Shown one piece after another: positions 18,436-28,577 of a stretch of DNA of 64,000 nt (positions within the stretch are counted from its first letter, which is position 1; the number at the start of each line of letters is the position of its first letter). The notes beneath the pieces are model-generated. The model saw only the letters and a list, made by a program, of their open reading frames with translations. It was not told where the DNA came from and searched no databases. The stretch comes from Actinotalea sp. Marseille-Q4924. Its GTDB lineage: Bacteria; Actinomycetota; Actinomycetes; Actinomycetales; Cellulomonadaceae. A program made the translations under genes and the position numbers. Where the stretch lies: assembly GCF_916618755.1 (NCBI RefSeq), contig NZ_CAKAKB010000003.1:930001-994000 (forward strand), given 5' to 3'.

Positions 18436-19524
18436 TCAGATCTCGACGCTGTAGAGCACCTCGCCGGACACGCGCTCGTAGCCGAGCCGCTCGTAGAGCG
18501 TGTGGGCGCCGCTGGGGTTCGCCGTGTCGACGCTCAGCGCCGCGTACTGCATCCCGTCCTCGCGGTACGCGCGCATGGCGGCGGCGAGGAGGGTGACGGC
18601 GATGCCGCGACCCCGGTAGGCGGGCCGGACGCCGAGGAGGTCCGTGTAGCCGCAGCTGTACCCGAGCACGGGCCAGTCCTGCTCGTACCGGCCGGACAGG
18701 AGGTAGGCCGCGACCGTGGGCGGGGTCGACGACGACGCGTCGTCGCCGCCGGACGGGTCGAGGACGACGAAGCTCCACGACGGCACGAAGCCGCTCTGGT
18801 GGTTCCGCCAGGTCTCCGGCGTCTGCGGCTCCGTGCCCCAGTGGTCGAGGAACGCCTCGTTGTGCGCCAGCCGGACCGCGTCGTCCAGCTCCTCCGTCCA
18901 CGGCACGACCTGCAGGCCGGCGGGTGCCGGAGCGGGCGGGACCGGGTCAGCGAGGTCACGCCGCATCTGCGTGTACCAGCGGATGGGGCTGAAGCCGGCG
19001 GCCGCGTACAGGCGCCGCTGGTCCCGCTGGTGCTCGTCGACGTAGACAGCCAGCCGCCCCGGGACGTCCTTGCCGCTCGCGGCGAGCATCTGCCGACCGC
19101 GGCCCTCCATCCAGGCGAGGATCGCCGGGCCGACGCCCCGGCTGCGCCACGCAGGGTGCACGCCGCCGCGCAGGAACGCGCGCACGGTGCGCTCGTCGCC
19201 GGGACGCACCTCGACCATCGCGTACGCGCGCAGTGCGCCGTCGGCGTCGACGCCCGCGAGGGTGTCCGTCGAGAGGTCCTTCCATGCGCCCTCGAGCATC
19301 TCCCGGGCACCGGCGGCCGAGGTGCGCGAGATGTTGTCGTCGGCGTCCTCGATGGTCGCCAGCAGGACGTGCAGCGCGTCGGCGTCGGCGAGCGTCAGGG
19401 GGCGCCACACCAGCTCCAGGTGACCGGGCGGGAGCTCCACGACGGCGGGGGCGTCCGCGCGGACGGCCAGCCCGCCGGGCCCGGGACGGGCTCCGCCGGC
19501 CTCTGCGGGGTACGGGTCGTTCAC
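18436..19524 (-). CDS. Tandem GNAT-fold acetyltransferase
   Basis: 362 residues containing two GNAT domains. The first (about 30-190) has HPAWRSRGVGPAILAWM. The second (about 200-360) has RPAYRGRGIAVTLLAAAM, then LSVDTANPSGAHTLYERLGY. It should acetylate an unknown small molecule or protein with acetyl-CoA. The double-GNAT build and ANPSGAHTLYERLGY resemble mycothiol synthase MshD, but that identity is not established. The GTG at 19524 follows TACGGT by 6 bases, and the frame upstream has no family-like sequence. It lies between the convergent parC and parE genes. Confidence 0.85.
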   Translation of the reverse strand: MNDPYPAEAGGARPGPGGLAVRADAPAVVELPPGHLELVWRPLTLADADALHVLLATIEDADDNISRTSAAGAREMLEGAWKDLSTDTLAGVDADGALRAYAMVEVRPGDERTVRAFLRGGVHPAWRSRGVGPAILAWMEGRGRQMLAASGKDVPGRLAVYVDEHQRDQRRLYAAAGFSPIRWYTQMRRDLADPVPPAPAPAGLQVVPWTEELDDAVRLAHNEAFLDHWGTEPQTPETWRNHQSGFVPSWSFVVLDPSGGDDASSSTPPTVAAYLLSGRYEQDWPVLGYSCGYTDLLGVRPAYRGRGIAVTLLAAAMRAYREDGMQYAALSVDTANPSGAHTLYERLGYERVSGEVLYSVEI

Positions 19525-19530
19525 GGCACC

Positions 19531-19536
19531 ACCGTA
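19531..19536 (-). promoter_or_regulatory. Leaderless-type -10 box of the tandem GNAT gene
   Basis: TACGGT on the minus strand ends 6 bases before the GTG at 19524. The 142 bases between the parE stop and this start contain no other recognisable signal. Confidence 0.5.
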
Positions 19537-19666
19537 GAGGTCCGGGGGCACGCGGCCGACCCGGAGGCCGTGCGAGCGGCGCGGCCGGGCACGGTGGGGA
19601 GACCTTGCGGCGCGCGGACGGCGGACCTGGCCCCGGCCGACGCCGGGCTCGGCGGGCGACGAGCCG

Positions 19667-21793
19667 TCAGGCGTCGATCCGCGCTCGGTCGAGCTGGGCG
19701 GCACCCGCCACGATGAAGTCGCGTCGCGGTGCGACCTCCGACCCCATGAGCAGCTCGAAGACGCGCTCGGCCGACGCGGCGTCCTGTGCCGTGACCCGCC
19801 GCAGCGTGCGGTGGCGCGGGTCCATGGTCGTCTCCGCGAGCTGGTCGGCGTCCATCTCGCCGAGGCCCTTGTAGCGCTGGATGTCGTCCTTGTAGCGCCG
19901 ACCGGCCTTCTGCAGCCGCTTGAGCGTGGTGGCCAGCTCCGCCTCGGAGTACGTGTACACGTACTCGTTCTTGCGTGCGCCGGCGCCGACCACCTCGACC
20001 CGGTGCAGCGGCGGCACCGCGGCGTAGACGCGGCCGGCGTCCACCAACGGGCGCATGTACCGGAAGAAGAGCGTGAGCAGCAGCGTGCGGATGTGCGCGC
20101 CGTCGACGTCCGCGTCGGTCATCAGCACGATCTTCCCGTAGCGCGCGGCGTCGAGGTCGAAGCTGCGCCCCGACCCGGCGCCGATCACCTGGATGATGGC
20201 GGCGCACTCCGCGTTGCGGAGCATGTCGCTGATCGAGGCCTTCTGGACGTTGAGGATCTTGCCGCGGATCGGCAGGAGCGCCTGGAAGTCGGAGTTGCGG
20301 GCCAGCTTCGCCGTCCCGAGCGCGCTGTCGCCCTCGACGATGAACAGCTCGCTGCGATCGACGTCGTCGCTGCGGCAGTCCGCGAGCTTGGCCGGCAGGG
20401 CCGACGTCTCCAGCGCGTTCTTGCGCCGGGAGATCTCCTTCTGCTTGCGGGCCGACAGCCGGGCGCGCATCTCGGCGACGATCTTGTCGAGCAGGAGCGA
20501 GGACTGCGCCTTGTGGTCGCGCTTGCTCGAGGTGAGCAGCGCCGTGAGCTCCTTCTCGACCACCTTCGCGACGATGCCGCGCACCGGTCCCGTGCCGAGC
20601 ACCTCCTTGGTCTGGCCCTCGAACTGCGGCTCGGACAGGCGCACGGTGAGGACGGCGGTGAGCCCCGCCATGACGTCGTCCTTCTCCAGGCGTTCGCTCG
20701 AGTCCTTCGAGGAGACCTTGAGGCGGCGGGAGTTCAGCTCGACGGCCTTGCGGAGGGTCTTGAGCAGGCTCTGCTCGAAGCCGGCGAGGTGGGTGCCGCC
20801 CTTGGGGGTGGAGATGATGTTGACGAACGTGCGCAGCTCGGTCTCGTACCCGGTCCCCCAGCGCAGCGCGACGTCGACCTCGCACTCGCGCTCGACCTCC
20901 TGGGACATGAGGTGGCCACGGTCGTCGAGCACGGGCACGGTCTCGACGAAGGTGCCGGAACCCGTCAGCCGCCACGTGTCGGTCACCGCCGGGTCGGGCG
21001 CCAGGAAGTCGACGAAGTCCACGGCACCGCCGTGGTGCACGAACGTCTCCTCGTGCGGCCCGTCGGCGCCGGGCGTGCCGGGCAGACCTCGCTCGTCGCG
21101 GACCGTGACGGTGAGCCCGGGCACGAGGAACGTCGTCTGCCGGGCACGCGAGACGAGCTCGTCGTAGGAGAAGACCGCCGACTTCGGGAAGACCTGACGG
21201 TCCGCCCAGTAGCGCACCCGCGTGCCCGTGCGGGCTCGGGGCACCTTGCCGGTCACGGTCAGCTCGGAGGCGTCGACGAAAGGAGTGAAGGCAGCGTCGG
21301 GATCCGGGCGCCCGCGGTCGGCGTACAGGCCGGGCTCGCCGCGGTGGAACGTCATGCGGTGCGTCCGGCCGTTGCGGTCCACCTCGACGTCCAGCCGCGC
21401 GCTCAGCGCGTTGACGACGCTCGCGCCCACCCCGTGCAGACCGCCGGACGCGGCGTACGAGCCGCCGCCGAACTTGCCCCCGGCGTGGAGCTTGGTGAAC
21501 ACGACCTCGACGCCGGAGAGCCCCGTCTTCGGCTCCACGTCCACGGGGATGCCGCGGCCGTCGTCACGGACCTCGACCGAGCTGTCGGCGTGCAGCACGA
21601 CGTCGATCCGGTCGCAGTGCCCGCCCAGGGCCTCGTCGACGGAGTTGTCGATGATCTCCCACAGGCAGTGCATGAGCCCGCGCGAGTCGGTCGTCCCGAT
21701 GTACATGCCCGGGCGCTTGCGCACCGCCTCCAGGCCCTCGAGGACCGACAGGTGGCGTGCGGTGTAGCTCGACTCCGACAGCGTGCTCGTCAC
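19667..21793 (-). CDS. parE: Type IIA topoisomerase subunit B (topoisomerase IV-like ParE)
   Basis: 708 residues. The GHKL ATPase subunit has EIIDNSVDEAL near residue 42-52, DDGRGIPVD near 72, and ASGGLHGVGASVVNALS with the ATP-lid glycines. The TOPRIM region has ELFIVEGDSALGTAK and LMTDADVDGAHIRTLLL, and the C-terminal YKGLGEMDADQL block is present. EGDSALGTAK instead of the gyrase EGDSAGGSA fits a second ParE-like paralogue. It should act with the ParC-like subunit at 15951-18422. The GTG at 21793 follows TACCCT by 7 bases and begins directly before the family-typical SYTARHLSVLEGLEAVRKRP. Confidence 0.92.
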   Translation of the reverse strand: MTSTLSESSYTARHLSVLEGLEAVRKRPGMYIGTTDSRGLMHCLWEIIDNSVDEALGGHCDRIDVVLHADSSVEVRDDGRGIPVDVEPKTGLSGVEVVFTKLHAGGKFGGGSYAASGGLHGVGASVVNALSARLDVEVDRNGRTHRMTFHRGEPGLYADRGRPDPDAAFTPFVDASELTVTGKVPRARTGTRVRYWADRQVFPKSAVFSYDELVSRARQTTFLVPGLTVTVRDERGLPGTPGADGPHEETFVHHGGAVDFVDFLAPDPAVTDTWRLTGSGTFVETVPVLDDRGHLMSQEVERECEVDVALRWGTGYETELRTFVNIISTPKGGTHLAGFEQSLLKTLRKAVELNSRRLKVSSKDSSERLEKDDVMAGLTAVLTVRLSEPQFEGQTKEVLGTGPVRGIVAKVVEKELTALLTSSKRDHKAQSSLLLDKIVAEMRARLSARKQKEISRRKNALETSALPAKLADCRSDDVDRSELFIVEGDSALGTAKLARNSDFQALLPIRGKILNVQKASISDMLRNAECAAIIQVIGAGSGRSFDLDAARYGKIVLMTDADVDGAHIRTLLLTLFFRYMRPLVDAGRVYAAVPPLHRVEVVGAGARKNEYVYTYSEAELATTLKRLQKAGRRYKDDIQRYKGLGEMDADQLAETTMDPRHRTLRRVTAQDAASAERVFELLMGSEVAPRRDFIVAGAAQLDRARIDA

Positions 21794-21800
21794 GTCCCCG

Positions 21801-21806
21801 AGGGTA
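21801..21806 (-). promoter_or_regulatory. Leaderless-type -10 box of the parE-like gene
   Basis: TACCCT on the minus strand ends 7 bases before the GTG at 21793. The remaining roughly 185 bases to the divergent DUF7455 gene show no clear promoter for the latter. Confidence 0.5.
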
Positions 21807-21991
21807 GACGGTCCCTCCGACACCGCCGCCGCGACGTGCCGCCCGTCCGACGAGCGGCTGCGCGCTCCCGCCGGGACGGCCACCCGGACGCCCCTCTCCG
21901 GCTGCTGAGCGAGGGAGCCGCGGGCTACGCGGTCAGCGAACCCCGCCCTCCCCGTGAGGCCGGGGGGCGCAACGGATGCTTTCATGTTCAC

Positions 21992-22204
21992 GTGACGACG
22001 ACGACGAGATCCCCGCTGACAGCGGCCGACCGCTGCGACCGCTGCGGTGCGCAGGCCTACGTCCGTGTGGTGCTGCCCACGGGCGAGCTGCTCTTCTGCG
22101 CCCACCACGCGCGCCGGCACGCCTCGGCCTTCGCCGAGGTTGCCGTCGACATCCAGGACGAGACCGACCGCCTCCTCGAGGAGCACGGCGCTCCGGCTCG
22201 CTGA
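21992..22204 (+). CDS. DUF7455 small zinc-finger-like protein
   Basis: 70 residues. CDRCGAQAYV near residues 15-24 and FCAHHARRH near 35-43 form a CxxC...CxxH arrangement, so a zinc-bound treble-clef-like fold is likely. This family is found in Actinobacteria near the principal sigma factor; its function is unknown. The GTG at 21992 gives MTTTTRSPLTAADRCDRCG, a typical family start; it lies inside a TCACGTGA palindrome and has no strong Shine-Dalgarno. A strong terminator follows 15 bases after the stop. Confidence 0.8.
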   Translation: MTTTTRSPLTAADRCDRCGAQAYVRVVLPTGELLFCAHHARRHASAFAEVAVDIQDETDRLLEEHGAPAR

Positions 22205-22219
22205 GCCACCACGATCCCC

Positions 22220-22255
22220 GCAGGGCCCGACCGGCACCGTCCGGTCGGGCCCTGC
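22220..22255 (+). terminator. Intrinsic terminator after DUF7455
   Basis: A perfect 15-bp inverted repeat (GCAGGGCCCGACCGG and its complement) encloses a CACCGT loop. There is no U-tract, as is common in high-G+C actinobacteria. Confidence 0.85.
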
Positions 22256-22295
22256 GCCGTGTCCGGTGAGGCCGCCCAGCACGAGGAGGCGCGAC

Positions 22296-22352
22296 GTGCA
22301 AGAGTTCGTCAGCCCACCGCAACCGCGGCGCCCGCGACCGAGAGCTCGCTGA
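22296..22352 (+). CDS. 18-codon proline/arginine-rich small ORF, possible leader peptide of DUF456
   Basis: GTG start, TGA stop, predicted product MQEFVSPPQPRRPRPRAR. A GAGGAGG Shine-Dalgarno at 22283-22289 sits 6 bases before the start, better than the signal of most genes here. It ends 21 bases before the ATG of the DUF456 membrane protein and begins 40 bases after the DUF7455 terminator. A run of Pro and Arg codons just before a downstream gene suits ribosome-stalling attenuation or translational coupling. It could also be a chance ORF. Confidence 0.5.
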   Translation: MQEFVSPPQPRRPRPRAR

Positions 22353-22373
22353 CGCCTGGACCGAGGAGTGCCC

Positions 22374-22862
22374 ATGGATCTCGTCGAGGGGCTCGTCGCG
22401 CTCGGCGTGCTGGTCGGGCTCGTCGGGATCGTCGTCCCCGTCCTGCCGGGATCCATCATCATCGCGGTGTCCGTGCTGCTGTGGGCCCTCGACCGTGGCA
22501 CCCCGGGCGCCTGGGGCGTGCTGGCCGCCGTCGTCGTGCTGCTGGCGGCGGGCAACCTGGCGACCTACGTCATCACCGGTCGGCGGGTCGCCGCGTCGGG
22601 CGTGCCCCGACGGACGCTCGTCCTCGCCGGCCTGGCCGGCATCGTCGGGTTCTTCGTCATCCCGGTGATCGGGCTGTTCCTCTTCTTCGCCGGCGGACTG
22701 TTCCTCGCCGAGTACGCACGCCTGCGCGACGCGGAGGCGGCTCGCAGCTCCGCGTTCCTGGCGCTGCGCGCGACGGCGCTCGGCCTGCTCGTCGAGCTGG
22801 CGCTGGCGCTGACCGCAGCCGCCACGTGGCTCGTGGCGGTGCTCGCCGGGGTCGGCGGCTGA
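22374..22862 (+). CDS. DUF456 membrane protein
   Basis: 162 residues with about five hydrophobic segments. The first pair carries LVGIVVPVLPGSIIIAVSVLLWAL, the conserved glycine-rich hairpin of DUF456; a second copy of the pattern is near GIVGFFVIPVIGLFLFFAGG. No function is established. The ATG at 22374 is preferred to the GTG at 22368 because the GAGGA box at 22363-22367 gives it a 6-base spacing. A proline/arginine-rich small ORF precedes it. Confidence 0.85.
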   Translation: MDLVEGLVALGVLVGLVGIVVPVLPGSIIIAVSVLLWALDRGTPGAWGVLAAVVVLLAAGNLATYVITGRRVAASGVPRRTLVLAGLAGIVGFFVIPVIGLFLFFAGGLFLAEYARLRDAEAARSSAFLALRATALGLLVELALALTAAATWLVAVLAGVGG

Positions 22863-22902
22863 TCCGACGGTCCGCAGGAGGGCGCGCCGGGACGGCGGGC
22901 CC

Positions 22903-22924
22903 TGCGTCAGCCGTGCGTCAGCCG
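22903..22924. repeat. Perfect tandem 11-bp repeat
   Basis: TGCGTCAGCCG occurs twice back to back. The repeat covers the last codons and stop of the small membrane protein on the minus strand, in the gap after DUF456. Replication slippage is a sufficient explanation. Confidence 0.8.
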
Positions 22925-23175
22925 TCGAGCCGACCGCGGGGACCGGCCCATCGGTCCGACCGGCGACCGCCGGACGCGCCGCCGAGCTCCGCCGCCCGTC
23001 GTGCGAGGGCACGCCGGTCTAGCACCACCGTCGTCACGCCACCCGCGACACCGAGCACGGTGAGGGCCACGAGCCAGCCGTCTACGCCGCCGTCGCGGAC
23101 GCCGAGGGCGGCCACCAGCGCGGCGCCCGCGAGGGCCAGACCGAGCAGGGTCCAGCCGGTGGAGCGACGGGACAC
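22918..23175 (-). CDS. Small two-helix membrane protein downstream of sigA
   Basis: 85 residues. Two hydrophobic segments (about 8-25 and 33-52) are followed by a basic tail (LDRRALARRAAELGG). I do not recognise a family. The GTG start lies 5 bases after the sigA stop, so it is probably co-transcribed with sigA and translated by coupling; no separate Shine-Dalgarno is clear. Codon usage matches the neighbours, which supports a real gene. Confidence 0.62.
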   Translation of the reverse strand: MSRRSTGWTLLGLALAGAALVAALGVRDGGVDGWLVALTVLGVAGGVTTVVLDRRALARRAAELGGASGGRRSDRWAGPRGRLDG

Positions 23176-23180
23176 GACGC

Positions 23181-24770
<1,590 letters not shown>

Positions 24771-24825
24771 GAGAGAACCTTTCGGCGCACCAGGGCTCGG
24801 AGGGAAGGTCCGGGGTCGAGGAACC

Positions 24826-24831
24826 ATTGTA
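24826..24831 (-). promoter_or_regulatory. -10 box of sigA
   Basis: TACAAT on the minus strand, one of the closest matches to the consensus in the window. Transcription would begin near 24819, giving a leader of about 50 bases with a GAAAGG Shine-Dalgarno before the TTG start at 24770. Confidence 0.55.
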
Positions 24832-24907
24832 ACGTCCGGGTCCCTCACGGGCGTGCGTGCGACGAGCCGTACCAGGGCGGGCGTGGCCGGTTCACCCGCG
24901 CCGCGGG

Positions 24908-25306
24908 TCAGGGGGTGCTCGGCTTGACGGCGAGCACCGGGCACGGGGCGTCGAGCAGGATGCGCTGCGCGTTGGAGCCCAGGATGAGCTTGCCGACGGG
25001 GCTGCGCCGGCGCAGCCCGATGACGATGAGCTCGGCCGACTGGTCGACGGCGGCACCGATGATGTCGTCGGCCACGTCGCGGCCCCGCGCCGTCTGGCGC
25101 ACGTCGAACGGCACCCCCGAACGGGTGAGGCGTTCGCGGACCTCCTCGACGTGCTGCTCGAGGTCCGTGGGCTCGGAGCCGAAGCGCTGCCCGCGCTCGC
25201 TCAGGACGACCACGAGGTCGACCCCCCGGCGCTGGGCCTCCGTCAGTGCCGCCTCGAGGGCGGCGTTGCCCTCCGGCGTGGCGACGTAACCGACCACGAC
25301 GCTCAT
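24908..25306 (-). CDS. Universal stress protein (UspA family)
   Basis: 132 residues, a single Usp domain. [19 protein letters not shown] forms the first strand and helix. The C-terminal [20 protein letters not shown] matches the ATP-binding G-x2-G-x9-G(S/T) pattern in spirit, ending in [11 protein letters not shown]. It probably binds nucleotide and responds to stress or growth arrest. The ATG at 25306 has a GAGGAGG box 4-5 bases upstream. It lies just upstream of the sigA promoter on the same strand. Confidence 0.88.
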   Translation of the reverse strand: MSVVVGYVATPEGNAALEAALTEAQRRGVDLVVVLSERGQRFGSEPTDLEQHVEEVRERLTRSGVPFDVRQTARGRDVADDIIGAAVDQSAELIVIGLRRRSPVGKLILGSNAQRILLDAPCPVLAVKPSTP

Positions 25307-25390
25307 CGGTCCTCCTCGTACGGCGGCTGCAGCGACGTGGCGACGCTACCGGATCGCTCAGCCCCCCGGTCCACCGATGGTCCTGCTCGT

Positions 25391-26530
25391 TCAGTGCCGG
25401 GGTGCGGCCAGCCACCCCGGCGGCATCCCGTGGCCGAGCGCCTCCTCGACGAGCAGGGCCAGGCGGTACGACGGGTCGTCCTGGAGGGCCCGCTCGAGCA
25501 GGACCCCGGCGCGGGCGCCGTCCCCCTTCCACCACGCGAGGACCGCCAGGAGGGTCGGCGCCCCCGGATGGCCGGGCCGGTGCGCCCGTACGGCCCGCAG
25601 GAGCCGCTCCGCCGCACCGACGGTCGCCTCCTGCGGGGGCACGCCGCAGGACGGGTCGACGACGCGCTGCAGCGCCGCGCCGACCTCCTCGCCGGCGTCC
25701 CCGGCCACGAGCCGGTCGGGCAGGCGCCCGGTGCCGGGGACGAGGAGGAGGAGGACGGCGTCCCGCACCAGGACGTCCTCCAGCCCTGCCGCGAGCCGCC
25801 CGAGCACCGGCGGCGCCGGCAGGGCCACGCCGTCGTCCCGCCCGTCCGGGTCCTGCCCGCCGTCGTCGGCGGACAGCTCCTCCAGCACGGCGCGCCACAG
25901 GTCCAACGACGCCTGGCGCCAGCGGTGCAGCGCGTCGGGCTCCGTGCAGGCGGACCGCCGGTCGGTCCACCGGACCGCCGCCCGCCGGGCGGAGCGCCGG
26001 TCCCGGCTCACGGCGGCGCCGACCTCACCGAGGTCATCCCGACGCTGCGCGACCGACGCCCCGCGCAGCACCATCTCCGCGCTGACGGCAGCCGCCTCGA
26101 GCTCCTCGAGGGAGCGCCCACCGGGCGGGCAGCACGCCTGGTCCTCGCAGCCCAGGCCGTACCAGCCCTGCGGACCGACCACCCACACCGACGGCTCGCC
26201 GAGGAGGTGCTCCGACGCCTCCGTGAGGTGGGCGCGCGCGGCTCTGCCGATCGCCGCGTCCGCGCCCCGGAGGTCCAGCCCGCTGTAGACGACCAGCACG
26301 ACGCCTGCCGCGCCGTCGCCCACCAGGTGGCGCACGAGGGAGCGCGCCAGGACGGGCCCGTGCTCGGGCTGGGTGAGCGCGTCCAGGTCGACGCGGGCCA
26401 CGAGCCCCACGCGCGACCGGTGGGCGCGGATGCTCACGACGACGGCGCTCTCGCGCGGGTGGAAGCCCAGCCGGAACGGGATGAGTGCGAGGAGCTCACG
26501 CGGTTCACGGGTGCGGATCGTGGTGGTCAT
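25391..26530 (-). CDS. DUF4192 domain-containing protein
   Basis: 379 residues, soluble, function unknown. The N-terminal [29 protein letters not shown]-type block (shown here in part: [20 protein letters not shown]) is the DUF4192 signature of actinobacteria. [12 protein letters not shown] motif near residue 130 could bind metal. The C-terminal third (about 290-370) is helical and resembles TPR-like repeats ([20 protein letters not shown]). The ATG at 26530 begins [10 protein letters not shown]. Confidence 0.85.
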   Translation of the reverse strand: MTTTIRTREPRELLALIPFRLGFHPRESAVVVSIRAHRSRVGLVARVDLDALTQPEHGPVLARSLVRHLVGDGAAGVVLVVYSGLDLRGADAAIGRAARAHLTEASEHLLGEPSVWVVGPQGWYGLGCEDQACCPPGGRSLEELEAAAVSAEMVLRGASVAQRRDDLGEVGAAVSRDRRSARRAAVRWTDRRSACTEPDALHRWRQASLDLWRAVLEELSADDGGQDPDGRDDGVALPAPPVLGRLAAGLEDVLVRDAVLLLLVPGTGRLPDRLVAGDAGEEVGAALQRVVDPSCGVPPQEATVGAAERLLRAVRAHRPGHPGAPTLLAVLAWWKGDGARAGVLLERALQDDPSYRLALLVEEALGHGMPPGWLAAPRH

Positions 26531-26720
26531 GACCCGATACGACTACGGCGCTCCCCCGCGCGGCCGGGCCGCCCCAGCAGCCTGTGGACGCGCGTCGCGC
26601 CCCCGCGCTGTGGACGGGGCGGCACGACACCCCCCTCGTCGACGCGCGCCCGGCGCGACGTGCGGTTTCACCCGGGTGACGCCCTCGGACCGGGGCCTCC
26701 CCCACCGCTACCGTGGACGC

Positions 26721-27356
26721 ATGGCCGGCACGGGTCGCGGCGACGCGCAGCAGCGGTGGCACGCTACGTGCCCGGCTCGCGGGCGGGCACGGTCGGCGTT
26801 GGCCGTCGTCCTGCTCGCCTCCGTCGTGACCGGTTGCGGCACGGCGGGGACCGGCACCTCCGTCGAGGGACGCCCGGCAGAGACGACGGGTGCCGGCGCC
26901 GACGCCGGGGACGTCCTCAGCGCGCCGGACGGCGCCGGCGCGCGGTCGGGCGCCGGGTCCGCCGGCGCCGCGGCGGACGCCGTGGAGCCCGGCATCGGGC
27001 CCTCCCGCGTCGGCGAGCTCGTCGAGGACTTCCCCGTGGACCTCCTGCCCGTCCCCGACGACGCCGTCCTGCTCGTCACCTCCGCGGTCCCCGTCGGCGG
27101 CTCCGCCGCGCGAGAGGTGTCGCTCAACCTGCGCACCCAGATGTCCGTCGGCGCGGTGGTGCGCCTCTACCGCGGCGCGCTGACGGACGCGGGCTTCGTC
27201 GAGGTGACACCGCCGACGGACGCCTCCGGCCCGACCGCCGACGCCACCTTCACGCGGTCCGGCGGCGACGAGGTGGTGACGATCGGGGTGCTCGACGTCG
27301 ACGGCGCACGCACGCTCACGCTCGGTGGCCGCGTGCGCGCGGGCGGGGACGGCTGA
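26721..27356 (+). CDS. Putative lipoprotein
   Basis: 211 residues. A basic N-terminus and hydrophobic core end in a lipobox, VVTGC, with Cys39 as the likely lipidated residue. An Ala/Gly-rich linker follows (about 40-90), then a compact domain of about 110 residues with VPVGGSAAREVSLNLRTQM and FTRSGGDEVVTIGVL. I recognise no family. The protein should be anchored to the outer face of the membrane. The ATG at 26721 is chosen by signal-peptide length; an upstream in-frame extension would bury the signal. Confidence 0.78.
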   Translation: MAGTGRGDAQQRWHATCPARGRARSALAVVLLASVVTGCGTAGTGTSVEGRPAETTGAGADAGDVLSAPDGAGARSGAGSAGAAADAVEPGIGPSRVGELVEDFPVDLLPVPDDAVLLVTSAVPVGGSAAREVSLNLRTQMSVGAVVRLYRGALTDAGFVEVTPPTDASGPTADATFTRSGGDEVVTIGVLDVDGARTLTLGGRVRAGGDG

Positions 27357-27408
27357 GACCCCCGCACCGTCGCCCCCGGACGACGGTCGGCTGAGGGAGG
27401 CGGCGTCC

Positions 27409-27414
27409 TAGGGT
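27409..27414 (+). promoter_or_regulatory. Leaderless-type -10 box of the polyprenyl synthase gene
   Basis: TAGGGT ends 7 bases before the GTG at 27422. This spacing favours that GTG over the one at 27413, which overlaps the hexamer itself. Confidence 0.5.
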
Positions 27415-27421
27415 GGAGGAC

Positions 27422-28543
27422 GTGACCGCCGCCTCCTCCGCACCGACCGATCTCGAGGACGTCCGCTCGGACGTGGCCGCTGCCCTCGCCGAGCACCTCG
27501 ACGACCTCGCCGCGGAGCTGGAGTCGTACGGCACGGCCGCTGCGGACCTGGTGGCAGCGATGGGGGCGATGCTCGAGGGCGGGAAGCGTCTGCGCCCGGC
27601 CTTCTGCTACTGGTCGTGGCGAGCCCACGGCGGCGCGGACGCGGCGGCGCGCGGGACCGGGGCCGACCGTCGTGCGGTGCTCCGGGTGGGAGCCGCGCTG
27701 GAGCTGTTCCAGGCCGCGGCGCTGTTCCACGACGACGTCATGGACGGCTCGGACACGCGCCGGGGGCGGCCCTCCGCGCACCGGCACTTCGAGACCGCCC
27801 ACCGGGACGCCGGCTGGTCCGGCCCCGCCGCTGCCTTCGGGGAGGCCGCCGCGATCCTGCTGGGCGACCTCGCTCTCGTGGCGAGCGAACGGGAGCTGGC
27901 GGCTGCCCTCGCCGCCACCCCGGCCGGCGTCGCCGGGACGGCACGTGCCGTCTTCGACCGGATGCGCACCGAGGTCACCGTCGGGCAGTACCTCGACGTG
28001 CTGGGCCAGGCGCTGCCGTGGGGCGACGGCCACGAGGAGGAGGCGCGTGCGCGGGCCGTGGCCCGGGCGAAGAGCGCCCGCTACAGCGTCGAGCACCCGC
28101 TGGTCCTGGGCGCCGTGCTGGCGGGCGCAGCCCATGACGCGGTCGAGCGCTGCCGTCGCGTGGGGCTGGCGCTGGGCGAGGCCTTCCAGCTCCGCGACGA
28201 CGTGCTGGGCGTCTTCGGGGACCCCGCGGCGACCGGCAAGCCGGCCGGCGACGACCTGCGGGAGGGCAAGCGGACGGTCCTGGTCGCCCGCGCCGTGCAG
28301 CTCGCCGCGGCGGAGGACCGCGCGCTGCTGACCGCGCACCTCGGCCGCCGCGACCTCACCCCGGACGACGTCGAGCGGCTGCGGGACGTCCTGCGCCGCA
28401 GCGGTGGGCTGGACGCCGTCGAGGCGATGATCGACGGCCTGGCGGGGCCGGCCCTGCAGTCGCTCGCGGACGCGCCACTCGAGGAACCCGGCCGGGCGAT
28501 GCTCGTCCGCCTGGGCGAGGCGGCGGTGGACCGGCGCGCCTGA
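27422..28543 (+). CDS. Polyprenyl diphosphate synthase (IdsA-like, geranylgeranyl-type)
   Basis: 373 residues. It condenses isopentenyl diphosphate onto allylic diphosphates for quinone, carotenoid or lipid-carrier synthesis. The first Asp-rich motif HDDVMDGSDTRRGRPS starts near residue 103, GGKRLRPAF near 51-59, and the second motif QLRDDVLGVFGD near 258-269. The residues at positions -4 and -5 before the first Asp motif are Ala, a feature of enzymes that make C20 or longer chains. The position next to the Rv2175c-like gene recalls idsA2 (Rv2173). The start is the GTG after TAGGGT. Confidence 0.9.
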   Translation: MTAASSAPTDLEDVRSDVAAALAEHLDDLAAELESYGTAAADLVAAMGAMLEGGKRLRPAFCYWSWRAHGGADAAARGTGADRRAVLRVGAALELFQAAALFHDDVMDGSDTRRGRPSAHRHFETAHRDAGWSGPAAAFGEAAAILLGDLALVASERELAAALAATPAGVAGTARAVFDRMRTEVTVGQYLDVLGQALPWGDGHEEEARARAVARAKSARYSVEHPLVLGAVLAGAAHDAVERCRRVGLALGEAFQLRDDVLGVFGDPAATGKPAGDDLREGKRTVLVARAVQLAAAEDRALLTAHLGRRDLTPDDVERLRDVLRRSGGLDAVEAMIDGLAGPALQSLADAPLEEPGRAMLVRLGEAAVDRRA

Positions 28544-28575
28544 CCGGCGACCCGCCTCTGCGGCGGAGGCCGGTC
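28542..28575. terminator. Bidirectional terminator between convergent genes
   Basis: GACCGGC and GCCGGTC form a 7-bp outer stem, with an inner CCGCC/GGCGG pairing. It lies between the ends of the polyprenyl synthase gene and the Rv2175c-like gene. Confidence 0.55.
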
Positions 28576-28577
28576 CG

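Noticed and set aside
18436-19524. Firm assignment of the tandem GNAT protein as mycothiol synthase MshD
   Set aside because: The two-domain layout and one motif agree, but length and context do not and no other mycothiol gene is near.
21988-21995. TCACGTGA palindrome at the DUF7455 start as an operator
   Set aside because: Eight bases is too short to separate from chance and no second site is nearby.
24771-24829. ATG at 24827 as the sigA start
   Set aside because: It overlaps the TACAAT -10 box and lacks a ribosome-binding site, whereas the TTG at 24770 has GAAAGG at good spacing.
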